This document shows, piece after piece, positions 1 through 8,687 of a stretch of DNA of 64,000 nt. This stretch comes from Azoarcus sp031556475. GTDB taxonomy: Bacteria > Pseudomonadota > Gammaproteobacteria > Burkholderiales > Rhodocyclaceae. The stretch covers positions 1-64,000 of the forward strand of contig JAVBSY010000109.1 in assembly GCA_031556475.1 (NCBI GenBank). The letters run 5' to 3'. How positions within the stretch are numbered: the first letter of the stretch is position 1; each line of letters begins with the position of its first letter. The translations under genes and the position numbers were made by a program. The notes below the pieces were generated by a model. That model ran no database searches. It saw only the letters and a program-made list of their open reading frames with translations, and was not told where the DNA came from.

Positions 1-136
1 GCAACCGATGGTGATCGTGCTGATGGATTCGAACGGCCGCTACACCCGCACGGCCGACGCCCAGCGCGTGCGCAAATGGCTCGAAACGGCCATCAACCAG
101 CGCATAGCGGCAACAGCGAAACTGCATGCCAGTTGA
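1..136 (+). CDS. C-terminal end of S11 D-alanyl-D-alanine carboxypeptidase/endopeptidase (partial)
   Basis: The window opens inside a plus-strand gene. Reading from base 2 gives 44 codons before TGA at 134-136. The peptide starts QPMVIVLMDSNGRYTRTADA and continues to a RVRKWLE segment. This resembles the C-terminal end of the catalytic domain of S11 penicillin-binding peptidases (PbpG/DacA type), which trim peptidoglycan cross-links in the periplasm. The catalytic SxxK, SxN and KTG motifs lie upstream of the window, so class and activity cannot be judged. A clear intrinsic terminator follows about 55 bases later. Confidence 0.6.
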   Translation, partial: QPMVIVLMDSNGRYTRTADAQRVRKWLETAINQRIAATAKLHAS

Positions 137-191
137 AGAAAACGCAGGCGCGCGGGCCGAACGAAGGCGTTCGGCATGCTGCCGAACGCGA

Positions 192-219
192 CGCCGGGGG
201 CAACCCGGCGTTGTTTTTT
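192..219 (+). terminator. Rho-independent terminator of the S11 peptidase gene
   Basis: A perfect 7-bp stem (CGCCGGG, five-base loop GGCAA, CCCGGCG) is followed directly by TTGTTTTTT. It lies 56 bases downstream of the peptidase stop codon. It also faces the 3' end of the convergent IclR gene. Confidence 0.8.
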
Positions 220-296
220 CGGGGTTTGCGCGGTGTATTTCAGCGGGGCGGCGTTGCGGGCGGATAACCCAGCGCGCGGGAAATTTAGCCGGCGGG

Positions 297-1070
297 TTAG
301 CGCACGATGGCCGCCCAAACCGGGGTGAAGCGGTCGGACGGCGTAGACAACGACAGGCCGGCGACCAACTCGCCGCCATCGTCGCGGATACCGGCGGCGA
401 TGCAGCGCACTCCGGTTTCCACTTCGTCGAGGTCGAAAGCCACATCGTGGCGGCGGACCTTGTCCAGTTCACGCTCCAACGCCGGCAGTTCGGAAATCGA
501 AGCCGGCGTCGAGGCCGGCAAGCCGGTGCGCTTGGCGTAATCACGCACGCGCGCGCTACCGTCCTCCACCAGGAAAAGCTTGCCCGTGGCCGTCGTGTGC
601 AGCGGTGCGCGCGCGCCGACGATGTGCACCACGCGGATCGACGAGCGGCCGCTGGACGTGCGCTCGACATAGACGATCTGGTCGCCGTCGCGGATGCCCA
701 GATTCACGCTCTCGCCGGTTGCGGCGTGCAGCTTGAGCATGGCCGGCAACGCGGTTTCGCGCAGCGAGATGCGCGATTTCACCAGGCTGCCCAATTCCAA
801 CAGACGAATACCAAGACGATAGATGCCGGCATCCGAGCGCGCGACAAAACCGCTCTGCGTCATGGCGTTGAGGATGCGATGCGCGGTGGACGGATGCAGG
901 CCGGTTTCCAGCGCCAGTTGCTTGAGCGGCACCGGGTCCGGATGATGAGCAAGCACACCGAGCAGCTTCATCATGCGGTCGATGACTTGAATCGGATTTT
1001 TGCCTTCGCCGGCGGCGGAAGCGGTTTTCTGCACGGACACATGCACCCCGGATTGGCTGGATGAGGACAT
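297..1070 (-). CDS. IclR-family transcriptional regulator, probable regulator of lutABC
   Basis: 257 residues, the usual IclR length. After a short polar N-terminus, the winged helix-turn-helix spans about residues 25-85, with the typical stretch LALETGLHPSTAHRILNAM. The effector-binding domain follows, with the characteristic segments VNLGIRDGDQIVYVER and HTTATGKLFL. The gene is transcribed away from lutABC with 91 bases between start codons. This is the classic layout for a regulator of the neighbouring operon. The effector is unknown; lactate is a guess from context. Confidence 0.88.
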   Translation of the reverse strand: MSSSSQSGVHVSVQKTASAAGEGKNPIQVIDRMMKLLGVLAHHPDPVPLKQLALETGLHPSTAHRILNAMTQSGFVARSDAGIYRLGIRLLELGSLVKSRISLRETALPAMLKLHAATGESVNLGIRDGDQIVYVERTSSGRSSIRVVHIVGARAPLHTTATGKLFLVEDGSARVRDYAKRTGLPASTPASISELPALERELDKVRRHDVAFDLDEVETGVRCIAAGIRDDGGELVAGLSLSTPSDRFTPVWAAIVR

Positions 1071-1161
1071 GGTAGCGCCATCATCCGATTTCGCCTAATG
1101 AAACAGATCGGCGCAAGCCGACATGACGGGGATGCGGACATAAGCATAATGAGGAGATGCG

Positions 1162-1887
1162 ATGCGGATCGGTTTGTTCGTAACCTGCCTGGTGGATGCA
1201 ATGCGCCCGCGCATCGGCTTCGCCGCGCTCAAGCTGCTGGAAGACGCCGGCTGTACGGTGACGGTGCCGGCAACGCAAACCTGCTGCGGCCAGCCCGCAT
1301 TCAGCCTGGGTGACAACAGCGTGGCGCGCGATCTGGCGCGCAAGACGATCGGCGAGTTCGAAGGCTTCGATTACGTCGTCGCGCCCTCCGGCTCCTGCGC
1401 CGGACACATCCGCCTCTACTACCCGCAACTGCTGCGTGACGACCCCGCGTGGCTCGCCCGCGCCGAGGCGCTGGCGCAGCGCACCTTCGAACTGACCGAT
1501 TTCCTCGCCACAGTGCTGAAAGTCGATACGGTGCCCGGCCGCTTCGACGGCACGGTGACTTACCACGACTCCTGTTCCGGCCTGCGCCAGCTCGGCGTCA
1601 AGGCGCAGCCGCGCGCATTGCTCGACAAGGTACCCGGCCTGCTGCTGCGGGAAATGGACGGCTGCGAGGAATGCTGCGGCTTCGGCGGCAGCTTCGCGGT
1701 CAAGTACGGCGATCTCTCGGCCCGGATCGCCGAGCGCAAGTGCCGCAACGTACAGGCATCGGGCGCACAGGCCGTGGTGCTGGGCGACCTGGGCTGCATG
1801 CTCAACATCGAAGGCAGGCTGCGCCGGCTCGGCGACGAAACCACCCGCGTGCTGCACGTGGCCGAAGTGCTGGCGGGAGGCGCCTGA
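1162..1887 (+). CDS. lutA: LutA, (Fe-S)-binding subunit of the L-lactate oxidation complex
   Basis: 241 residues. It has the two cysteine-rich CCG-type repeats of the LutA/GlcF family: TCCGQP near residue 40 and EECCGFGG near residue 173. GSCAGHIR lies between them. LutABC oxidises L-lactate to pyruvate and feeds electrons to the respiratory chain. A strong GAGGAG Shine-Dalgarno at 1151 precedes the ATG. The stop codon overlaps the start of lutB by one base (TGATG), so the three genes are translationally coupled. Confidence 0.9.
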   Translation: MRIGLFVTCLVDAMRPRIGFAALKLLEDAGCTVTVPATQTCCGQPAFSLGDNSVARDLARKTIGEFEGFDYVVAPSGSCAGHIRLYYPQLLRDDPAWLARAEALAQRTFELTDFLATVLKVDTVPGRFDGTVTYHDSCSGLRQLGVKAQPRALLDKVPGLLLREMDGCEECCGFGGSFAVKYGDLSARIAERKCRNVQASGAQAVVLGDLGCMLNIEGRLRRLGDETTRVLHVAEVLAGGA

Positions 1888-3317
1888 TGCAAAGCCAGGC
1901 GATGTTCTTCAAGGCCCGCGCCGGCGACAAGCTGGCCGACCGCGTATTGCAGGAAAACCTCGGCAAGGTCAAACACAAGTTCGTCGATGCGCGCCGGCTC
2001 GCCGTGGCCGAGTACGAGGAAGACAAGAACGCCGATTTCGAGGCGCTGCGCGAAGCGGGCAAGGAGATCCGCGACCGCGTGCTGGCGAATCTGGACGTAT
2101 GGATCGAACGCTTCGAGGCACAGGCGCAGGCACGCGGCGCCACAGTGCTGTTCGCCCGCGACGGCGACGAAATCTGCCGCCTGGTCACGGACATCGCGCG
2201 GCGCCATGGCGTCACCAAAGCCGTCAAATCGAAGTCGATGCTGTCGGAAGAAGCCAGCCTGAATCCGGCGCTGGCCGCCGCCGGCATCGAGCCGGTGGAA
2301 ACCGACCTGGGCGAATACATCCTGCAGATCAACGGCAACGAGCCGCCCTCGCACATCATCGCCCCCGCCTTCCACAAATCGAAGGAGGAAGTGGCCGCGC
2401 TGTTCGAAAAAATCCACGGCACAGCCAGGAAATCCGATACGCAGGACATGGCGCGCGAGGCGCGCGACGTTCTACGCAAGCACTTTCTCTCGGCCGGCAT
2501 GGGCATTTCGGGCGGCAACTTCCTCATCGCCGAAACCGGCTCGGTCGCCCTCGTCACCAACGAAGGCAACGGCCGCATGGTGACGACGCTGCCCAAGGTG
2601 CATGTGGTCGTCACCGGCATCGAGAAAATCGTTCCGACGCTGGAAGACCTTTCCACGCTGCTGCGCCTGCTGCCGCGCTCGGCCACCGGCCAGCACATTT
2701 CCAACTACGTTTCGGTGCTGACCGGTGTCAAGCAACCGAATGAAACGGACGGCCCCGAGCACCTCTACTTCATCCTCGTCGACAACGGCCGCGCCGGCCT
2801 CGTCGGCGGCGAGTTCCAGGAGATGCTGCGCTGCATCCGCTGCGGCGCATGCATGAATCACTGCCCGGTGTTCCAGACCGTCGGCGGCCACGCCTACGGC
2901 TGGGTATATCCTGGGCCGATGGGCGCTGTGCTTACGCCGCTCTACACCGGCATCGGCAACGCGCCGGACCTGCCGCACGCCTCCACGCTGTGCAACCAGT
3001 GCGGCAGCGTGTGCCCGGTCAAGATCCCGCTGCCCGACCTTTTGCGCAAGCTGCGCGCCGAGCAGGTCGAACGGAAAGTGCGCCCGTGGAGCGAACGCAT
3101 GGCCCTGCGCGCCTGGGGCTGGATGGCAACCAGACCCACGCTTTATACGCTGGCGGCCAGGCTGGCGGTGCGCTACCTTGGTTGGCTGGCCGATGGCGGC
3201 GACCGCATCCGGGTGCTCGGCCTCGCGCCGGAATGGACGCGCGGACGCGATCTGCCAGCCCCGGAAGGCAAGACCTTCCAGGAGCTGTACGCCAAACAAC
3301 GCAAGGAGCAACGATGA
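1887..3317 (+). CDS. lutB: LutB, iron-sulfur lactate utilisation protein
   Basis: 476 residues. An N-terminal LUD domain (about residues 65-300, including GISGGNFLIAETGSVALVTN) is followed by two [4Fe-4S] motifs, CIRCGACMNHCP and CNQCGSVCPV, and a C-terminal LutB tail. The start is the ATG that overlaps the lutA stop. A longer open frame begins at 1449 but runs inside lutA and was rejected. It overlaps lutC by four bases (ATGA). Together with LutA and LutC it forms the cytoplasmic lactate dehydrogenase complex. Confidence 0.92.
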   Translation: MQSQAMFFKARAGDKLADRVLQENLGKVKHKFVDARRLAVAEYEEDKNADFEALREAGKEIRDRVLANLDVWIERFEAQAQARGATVLFARDGDEICRLVTDIARRHGVTKAVKSKSMLSEEASLNPALAAAGIEPVETDLGEYILQINGNEPPSHIIAPAFHKSKEEVAALFEKIHGTARKSDTQDMAREARDVLRKHFLSAGMGISGGNFLIAETGSVALVTNEGNGRMVTTLPKVHVVVTGIEKIVPTLEDLSTLLRLLPRSATGQHISNYVSVLTGVKQPNETDGPEHLYFILVDNGRAGLVGGEFQEMLRCIRCGACMNHCPVFQTVGGHAYGWVYPGPMGAVLTPLYTGIGNAPDLPHASTLCNQCGSVCPVKIPLPDLLRKLRAEQVERKVRPWSERMALRAWGWMATRPTLYTLAARLAVRYLGWLADGGDRIRVLGLAPEWTRGRDLPAPEGKTFQELYAKQRKEQR

Positions 3318-3985
3318 ACGCGCGCGACGACATCCTGCACCGCATCCGCGCCGCCCTCGACAACGCGAGCCCCAACCAACGCGACGAACAGCGCCGTGTT
3401 GCCGCCGAGGCCGAGCTTGCCGCCGCCATCGCCGCGCGCAAACAAGGCCCCCGGCCATGCATGGCTGTCGACCTGACCAAACGTTTTCGCCGCAACTCCG
3501 AACGCATGGCAAGCACGGTTGCCGACGTGGCGACACCGGCCGACGTGCCGGCGGCGGTCGCCCGCTATCTGGACGAACACGGCATCGCCCGCCGCACCGT
3601 AATCTGGCCCGCGCTCGCCGACCTGGATTGGCCGGTGGCGGGCATCGCCGCGGAAGCGCGGCCGGCGCGCGACGACGACCTCGTCGGCATCACCGGCTGC
3701 TTCTGCGCGCTGGCCGAAACCGGCACGCTGATGCTCTGCGCCGGCCCCGATGCGCCCGCCGCCACCAGCCTGCTGCCGGAAACCCACATTGCCGTGGTAC
3801 CCGCTTCACGCATCGTCGCCGGCATGGAAGAAGGCTGGGCGCTCGCCCGCTCCAAGTTCGGCACGCTGCCGCGCGCGGTCAACTTCATCTCCGGTCCCTC
3901 GCGCACCGGCGATATCGAACAAACCATCGTCATCGGTGCGCACGGCCCCTGCCGTGTTCATCTGATCCTGGTGACGGACGCCTGA
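3314..3985 (+). CDS. lutC: LutC/YkgG-family lactate utilisation protein
   Basis: 223 residues, LUD superfamily (DUF162). Recognisable segments include ITGCFCALAETGTLML and the C-terminal SRTGDIEQTIVIGAHGP, typical of LutC/YkgG. The ATG overlaps the lutB stop (ATGA). It is the third subunit of the L-lactate oxidation system. No lactate permease (lldP/lctP) follows; the next gene is a sodium/proton-antiporter-like protein. Confidence 0.9.
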   Translation: MNARDDILHRIRAALDNASPNQRDEQRRVAAEAELAAAIAARKQGPRPCMAVDLTKRFRRNSERMASTVADVATPADVPAAVARYLDEHGIARRTVIWPALADLDWPVAGIAAEARPARDDDLVGITGCFCALAETGTLMLCAGPDAPAATSLLPETHIAVVPASRIVAGMEEGWALARSKFGTLPRAVNFISGPSRTGDIEQTIVIGAHGPCRVHLILVTDA

Positions 3986-4018
3986 GCCCCTTCGAGAAAG
4001 CATTCGCATTCACTTCCC

Positions 4019-5287
4019 ATGAGCACGAACCTGTCCCCCAGCACCATTCAAATCATCGGCGCCGCACTGTTTGCCATCGCCGTCGCACACACCTTCCTCA
4101 CCAAATACTTCGAGCGCCTCGCCCACCTGCAGCCCAGGCACGCCGGCATCTGGCACCTGCTCGGCGAAGTCGAGGTCGTATTCGGCTTCTGGGCCTTCGT
4201 CCTGCTCGCCCTGTACGCCCTTCTCCACGGCACGGGTGAAGCCACGCACTATCTCGAAGGGCTGAACTACACCGAACCGGCCTTCGTCTTCGTCATCATG
4301 GTGGTCGCAGCCAGCCGGCCCATCCTCGAACTATGCAAACTGGGCGCGCGCGCACTGGCGCGCTACATCCCGCTCAACGACAGCGTGGCGTTCTACTTCA
4401 TCTGCCTGTCGGTCGTGCCGCTGCTCGGTTCGTTCATCACCGAACCGGCTGCGATGACGCTGGCGGCGCTGATCCTGCGCGACAATTTCTACGCCAAGAA
4501 CATTTCCCACCGGCTCAAGTACGTCACCCTCGGCACGCTGTTCGTCAATGTCTCGATCGGCGGCACGCTGACCCATTTCGCCGCGCCTCCCGTGCTGATG
4601 GTGGCGGCAAAATGGAACTGGGACATGTGGTTCATGCTCGGCCACTTCGGCTGGAAAGCGGCGCTGGCGGTGCTCATCAACGCCAGCGTGGCTACCTTCC
4701 TGTTCACCCGCGAACTGAAACAACTCGCCATCGACACGCGCAGCTCGGACCGCAGCGTGCCCTGGGCCTTGATCGTATGCCACGTCGGCTTTCTCGTCGG
4801 CATCGTCTATTTCGCCCACCATCCGATCGTTTTCATCGGCCTGTTCCTGCTCTTTCTCGGCGTCACCGAAAGCTACAGGCAATACCAGGATCGCCTGATG
4901 CTGCGCGAAGGGCTGCTCGTCGCCTTCTTTCTCGCCGGCCTGGTCACGCTCGGCGCACAGCAGCAGTGGTGGCTGCAGGATACGCTTGCCGGCATGGACA
5001 GCACCGCGCTCTTTTTCGGCGCCACCGCGCTGACGGCAATCACCGACAACGCCGCGCTGACCTACCTCGGCTCGCTGGTCGAGGGCATCGACGACGCTTT
5101 CAAGTACTCGCTGGTCGCCGGCGCCGTCACCGGCGGCGGCCTCACCGTCATCGCCAACGCGCCCAACCCGGCCGGCTTCGCCATCTTGCGCGGCCACTTC
5201 GACGACGAGGCGATCAACCCGCTCGGCCTGCTCGTCACCGCCCTGCCGCCGACCATCGTGGCGGTGCTGGCGTTCCAGCTATTGTGA
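4019..5287 (+). CDS. Putative Na+/H+ antiporter (DUF1504-type membrane protein)
   Basis: 422 residues, strongly hydrophobic, with about ten membrane helices spread over the whole length. Two inner segments are conserved-looking: GSFITEPAAMTLAALILRDN and the distal ATALTAITDNAALTYLGSLV. Such repeated polar intramembrane motifs are typical of ion-transporter superfamily antiporters. It lies 33 bases after lutC on the same strand and may be co-transcribed. It could support lactate uptake or pH/sodium balance, but this is inference from position only. Confidence 0.75.
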   Translation: MSTNLSPSTIQIIGAALFAIAVAHTFLTKYFERLAHLQPRHAGIWHLLGEVEVVFGFWAFVLLALYALLHGTGEATHYLEGLNYTEPAFVFVIMVVAASRPILELCKLGARALARYIPLNDSVAFYFICLSVVPLLGSFITEPAAMTLAALILRDNFYAKNISHRLKYVTLGTLFVNVSIGGTLTHFAAPPVLMVAAKWNWDMWFMLGHFGWKAALAVLINASVATFLFTRELKQLAIDTRSSDRSVPWALIVCHVGFLVGIVYFAHHPIVFIGLFLLFLGVTESYRQYQDRLMLREGLLVAFFLAGLVTLGAQQQWWLQDTLAGMDSTALFFGATALTAITDNAALTYLGSLVEGIDDAFKYSLVAGAVTGGGLTVIANAPNPAGFAILRGHFDDEAINPLGLLVTALPPTIVAVLAFQLL

Positions 5288-5294
5288 TCTGCGC

Positions 5295-5312
5295 GCGGCG
5301 GCAACCCGCCGC
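5295..5312. terminator. GC hairpin between convergent genes
   Basis: A 7-bp perfect stem (GCGGCGG, loop CAAC, CCGCCGC) lies in the 51-base gap between the antiporter gene (plus) and the ridA-like gene (minus). There is no clear T tract on either side, so termination is only a possibility. Confidence 0.35.
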
Positions 5313-5338
5313 CCGCCCCTACGCTCGTTTGCTTGCCA

Positions 5339-5737
5339 TCAGTCCGGAATGACGGCGGTCACCTCGATCTCGACCTTGGCGTCGTCCTCGACCAGATCGG
5401 CGATCTGGAACGCACTCATCGCGGGGAAATTGCGCCCAATGACGTCGCGATAAACGGCGCCGATCTCCTTGAGGCGGGCGGTGTATTCCTTCTTGTCCTC
5501 GAGATACCAGGTCATGCGGACGATGTGCTCGGGTCCGCCGCCGGCCGCGCGCACGACGTCGACACAGTTGTGCAGCGCCTGCCTGATCTGCCCGACCAGG
5601 TCGGTGGTTTCGAACTTGCTTTCCGCATTCCAGCCGATCTGGCCGCTGACGTAGACCTGCCGCCCACGGGCTTCGATGCCGTTTGCGTAGCCCTTCGGGA
5701 CGGCCCAGCCTTCCGGCTGGATGACTTTGTGGCTCAT
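5339..5737 (-). CDS. RidA/YjgF-family enamine/imine deaminase
   Basis: 132 residues, the family's usual size. It has the family pattern RQVYVSGQIGW near the N-terminus, and IVRMTWYLEDKKEYT and KVEIEVTAVIPD towards the end. RidA proteins hydrolyse reactive enamines/imines, releasing ammonium. The ATG overlaps the stop of the upstream thioesterase gene (ATGA), so they are coupled. It is the last gene of the abm-like operon. Its likely job here is to deaminate the 2-amino-ene-carboxyl-CoA made by the monooxygenase/reductase; this is inference. A longer frame up to 6040 reads through the thioesterase gene and is not the start. Confidence 0.88.
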   Translation of the reverse strand: MSHKVIQPEGWAVPKGYANGIEARGRQVYVSGQIGWNAESKFETTDLVGQIRQALHNCVDVVRAAGGGPEHIVRMTWYLEDKKEYTARLKEIGAVYRDVIGRNFPAMSAFQIADLVEDDAKVEIEVTAVIPD

Positions 5738-6207
5738 GGATTCTCCTTGAATGTTTCGATGGCCTGGCGAAGATCCGCCGGCCAGGGGATCGAGCGATGG
5801 GTTTCGAGCGACGTGGCGACCAGGCGCTGACGGAATCGCGCACGCTCGCCACCGTCCGGCCCCGCGACGCGATGTAAAAGCGTCAGCGACGATCCGCCGA
5901 TCTGTTCCACGGCGAGGGAAAAGCGCAGGGTTTCTCCGAACATCGACGGCGCGACGAACACCGAATCCAACTGCGCCGTGGGCGTGCCGGTCCGACGCCG
6001 GACGATGATCTCCGTCCATGGGTGGCCGATGTGCCGCCACCAGTCCTCGACGACGCCGTTGAGCATCACGAAGTAGTTCGGAAAAAACACGATCCCCGCC
6101 GGATCGCAGTCGCTGAAACGCACCAGGCGCTCGGCGACAAACTCATGGACGGCGGACGTCACGGCTTCACGCCCGCCGCATGCCCGGGTGACGCCCCCGG
6201 TTCCCAC
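5734..6207 (-). CDS. 4-hydroxybenzoyl-CoA-thioesterase-type hotdog thioesterase
   Basis: Up to 157 residues with a single hotdog fold. RVRFSDCDPAGIVFFPNYF-like sequence (residues about 28-47) carries the catalytic Asp region of the 4HBT/YbgC family (DxDPAGIVF). It hydrolyses acyl-CoA thioesters in the cytoplasm, perhaps as a release valve for trapped aromatic or alicyclic CoA intermediates. Both candidate starts are GTG: 6207 as given, or 6162, which would give 142 residues and begin VTSAVHEF. Neither has a strong Shine-Dalgarno. Confidence 0.8.
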   Translation of the reverse strand: MGTGGVTRACGGREAVTSAVHEFVAERLVRFSDCDPAGIVFFPNYFVMLNGVVEDWWRHIGHPWTEIIVRRRTGTPTAQLDSVFVAPSMFGETLRFSLAVEQIGGSSLTLLHRVAGPDGGERARFRQRLVATSLETHRSIPWPADLRQAIETFKENP

Positions 6208-6235
6208 GCTCGGTTGCCAGGTTTCATGTCCACGC

Positions 6236-7417
6236 TCAATTGGAAAACGCGGGAATGTCGGTGATCGCGCGGCCGAGGATCAAGGCGTGGATGTCGTGTG
6301 TGCCCTCGTAGGTATTGACGACTTCCAGGTTGACCAGATGGCGGGCGATGCAGAATTCGTCCGAGATGCCGTTGCCGCCAAGCATGTCGCGCGCCGTTCG
6401 GGCGATGTCGAGCGCCTTGCCGCAGGAATTGCGCTTGATGATCGAGGTGATCTCGACCGATGCGATGCCTTCGTCCTTCATCCGGCCGACACGCAGGCAG
6501 GCCTGGAGGCCGAGGGTGATCTCGGTGAGCATATCGGCCAGCTTTTTCTGGACCAACTGGTTTGCCGCCAGGGGGCGGCCGAACTGCTTGCGATCAAGCG
6601 TGTAACTGCGCGCAGTCTGGTAGCAGGCCTCGGCCGCGCCCAGCGCACCCCAGGCAATGCCGAAGCGGGCGGAGTTCAGGCAGGTGAAGGGGCCTTTCAA
6701 GCCGCGCACGGTGGGGAAGGCGTTTTCCTCCGGGCAGAAGACCTCGTCCATGACGATTTCGCCGGTGATCGAGGCGCGCAGGCCGACCTTGCCGTGGATG
6801 GCCGGGGCGGAAAGTCCTTTCCAGCCCTTTTCGAGGATGAAGCCGCGGATCTGGCCTTCGTCGTCCTTGGCCCAGACCACGAAAACGTCGGCGATCGGGC
6901 TGTTGGTGATCCACAGCTTGCTGCCGCTGAGGCTGTAGCCGCCCGCCACCTTGCGTGCACGCGTGATCATGCTGCCGGGGTCGGAGCCGTGGTTGGGCTC
7001 GGTCAGGCCGAAGCAGCCGATCCATTCGCCGCTGGCGAGCTTGGGCAGGTATTTCTGCCTGGAGGCTTCGTTGGCGAATTCGTGGATCGGGACCATGACG
7101 AGCGAGCTTTGCACGCTCATCATCGAACGGTAGCCGGAATCGACGCTTTCGACCTCGCGCGCGATCAGCCCGTAGCTGACGTAGTTGAGCCCGGCGCCGC
7201 CGTATTGCTCGGGGATGGTCGGACCCAGCAGGCCCAGTTCGCCCATTTCGCGGAAGATCGCGGGGTCGGTTTTCTCGTGACGGAAAGCCTCCTGCACGCG
7301 TGGCAGCAGCCGCTCCTGGCAGTAGGCGCGGGCGCTGTCGCGGATCAGGCGTTCCGTTTCGGTCAACTGCCGATCCAGTAGCAGGGGATCGGCCCAATCG
7401 AAGCTTGGTTTGCTCAT
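6236..7417 (-). CDS. gcdH: Glutaryl-CoA dehydrogenase
   Basis: 393 residues. A full acyl-CoA dehydrogenase with the glutaryl-CoA dehydrogenase pattern. GCFGLTEPNHGSDPGSM is the FAD/substrate segment. The C-terminal VVNTYEGTHDIHALILGRAI carries the catalytic Glu, with the TYEGTHDIHALILGRA wording typical of GcdH. It oxidises and decarboxylates glutaryl-CoA to crotonyl-CoA. Placed at the end of the abm-like operon, it suggests the C7 ring skeleton is shortened to glutaryl-CoA before entering central metabolism. The start ATG has a good GGAGACCACC leader. Confidence 0.9.
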   Translation of the reverse strand: MSKPSFDWADPLLLDRQLTETERLIRDSARAYCQERLLPRVQEAFRHEKTDPAIFREMGELGLLGPTIPEQYGGAGLNYVSYGLIAREVESVDSGYRSMMSVQSSLVMVPIHEFANEASRQKYLPKLASGEWIGCFGLTEPNHGSDPGSMITRARKVAGGYSLSGSKLWITNSPIADVFVVWAKDDEGQIRGFILEKGWKGLSAPAIHGKVGLRASITGEIVMDEVFCPEENAFPTVRGLKGPFTCLNSARFGIAWGALGAAEACYQTARSYTLDRKQFGRPLAANQLVQKKLADMLTEITLGLQACLRVGRMKDEGIASVEITSIIKRNSCGKALDIARTARDMLGGNGISDEFCIARHLVNLEVVNTYEGTHDIHALILGRAITDIPAFSN

Positions 7418-7496
7418 GGTGGTCTCCGTTTTCGGGTAGTTTCCAGGTAATTCGGTGGATTGAAATCCGTTGGCCGACGATAGGCCGATTCTTGAA

Positions 7497-8654
7497 TCAG
7501 GCGGGTTGCTTCAGCAACTCCCGGGCGACGATCAGCTTCTGCACCTCGGTTGCGCCTTCGTAAATACGCAACGCGCGGATCTCGCGGTACAGGGATTCGA
7601 CCTTGACCCCGCAGCGCACGCCCTGCCCGCCGTGCATCTGCACGGCGGCGTCGATGACGCGCTGGGCGTTCTCGGTCGCGGTCATCTTCGCCATCGCCGC
7701 CTCGCGTGTGGTCGGCAACCGCTGCACGTCGCGCCGCCAGGCGGCACGAGCAGTGAGCAGGGCGGCGGCGTCGATGTCGGTCGCCATTTCGCCAAGTCTG
7801 GCCTGGGTGAGCTGAAAATCGGCCAGCATCTGGCCGAACATCGGGCGCTGGCGGACATGCGCCAGCGCCTCGTCCAAGGCGCGGCGTGCGAAACCCTGGG
7901 CGGCAGCGCCGACCGAAGCGCGGAAGATGTCGAGCGTGCGCATGGCGATCTTGAAGCCCTCGCCGGGCGCGCCCAGCCGGTTGCCCAGCGGCACCCGCAG
8001 GTCGGTGAATTTCAGCCGGGCGAGCGGATGCGGCGCGATCACGTCGAGACGCTCGGCGATCTCGAAACCGGGCATGTCGGGGGTGACGACGAAGGCCGAA
8101 ATGCCACGCGTTCCCGGCGCCTCGCCGGTGCGCACGAACAGGCAATAGACGTCGGCGATGCCGCCGTTGGAAATCCACGTCTTCTCGCCGTTGACGACGT
8201 AGTGCTCGCCTTCCAGGCGCGCCTCGCAGCGCATCGCGCCGACGTCCGAGCCGGCAAGCGGCTCGGTCAGCGCAAAGGCGGCGATCCATTCGCCGCGCGC
8301 AACTTTCGGCAACACCCGCCGCTGCAGTTCGGGAGAACCGGCAAGGGTGATGGCGCCGGTTCCCAGGCCCTGCATGGCGAAGGCGAAATCGGCCAGACCG
8401 TCGTGGTAGGCCAGCGTTTCGCGCGCGATGCACAGCGAGCGCGAATCCAGCTCCGCCAGCGCCCCGCCGAATTCGGCGGGCACGCAATAGCGCAGGAAGC
8501 CGGCTTCGCCCAACTGTCGCACCAGTTGGCGGCAGGCGTTGTCGGTGTCGTGGTGGTCGATCGGCGGCAGCCGTGCCGCCCAGTCGAACAGCGCATCGGA
8601 AAGCTGCCGATGCTCGGCGGCGAAAAACGGCAGGTCGAGATAGCTTCGGTCCAT
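7497..8654 (-). CDS. Acyl-CoA dehydrogenase
   Basis: 385 residues. The FAD-binding stretch AAFALTEPLAGSDVGAM lies near residue 125 and the C-terminal IYEGATEVQKLIVARELL carries the general-base Glu of the YEGxxEVQ class. It is not GcdH-like and probably acts on a ring-derived or dicarboxylyl CoA thioester upstream of glutaryl-CoA. It sits 79 bases upstream of gcdH in the same operon. The exact substrate cannot be read from the sequence. Confidence 0.85.
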   Translation of the reverse strand: MDRSYLDLPFFAAEHRQLSDALFDWAARLPPIDHHDTDNACRQLVRQLGEAGFLRYCVPAEFGGALAELDSRSLCIARETLAYHDGLADFAFAMQGLGTGAITLAGSPELQRRVLPKVARGEWIAAFALTEPLAGSDVGAMRCEARLEGEHYVVNGEKTWISNGGIADVYCLFVRTGEAPGTRGISAFVVTPDMPGFEIAERLDVIAPHPLARLKFTDLRVPLGNRLGAPGEGFKIAMRTLDIFRASVGAAAQGFARRALDEALAHVRQRPMFGQMLADFQLTQARLGEMATDIDAAALLTARAAWRRDVQRLPTTREAAMAKMTATENAQRVIDAAVQMHGGQGVRCGVKVESLYREIRALRIYEGATEVQKLIVARELLKQPA

Positions 8655-8687
8655 GGTGGGTCGCCTGGGTCGGGTTGCCGATGCGTC

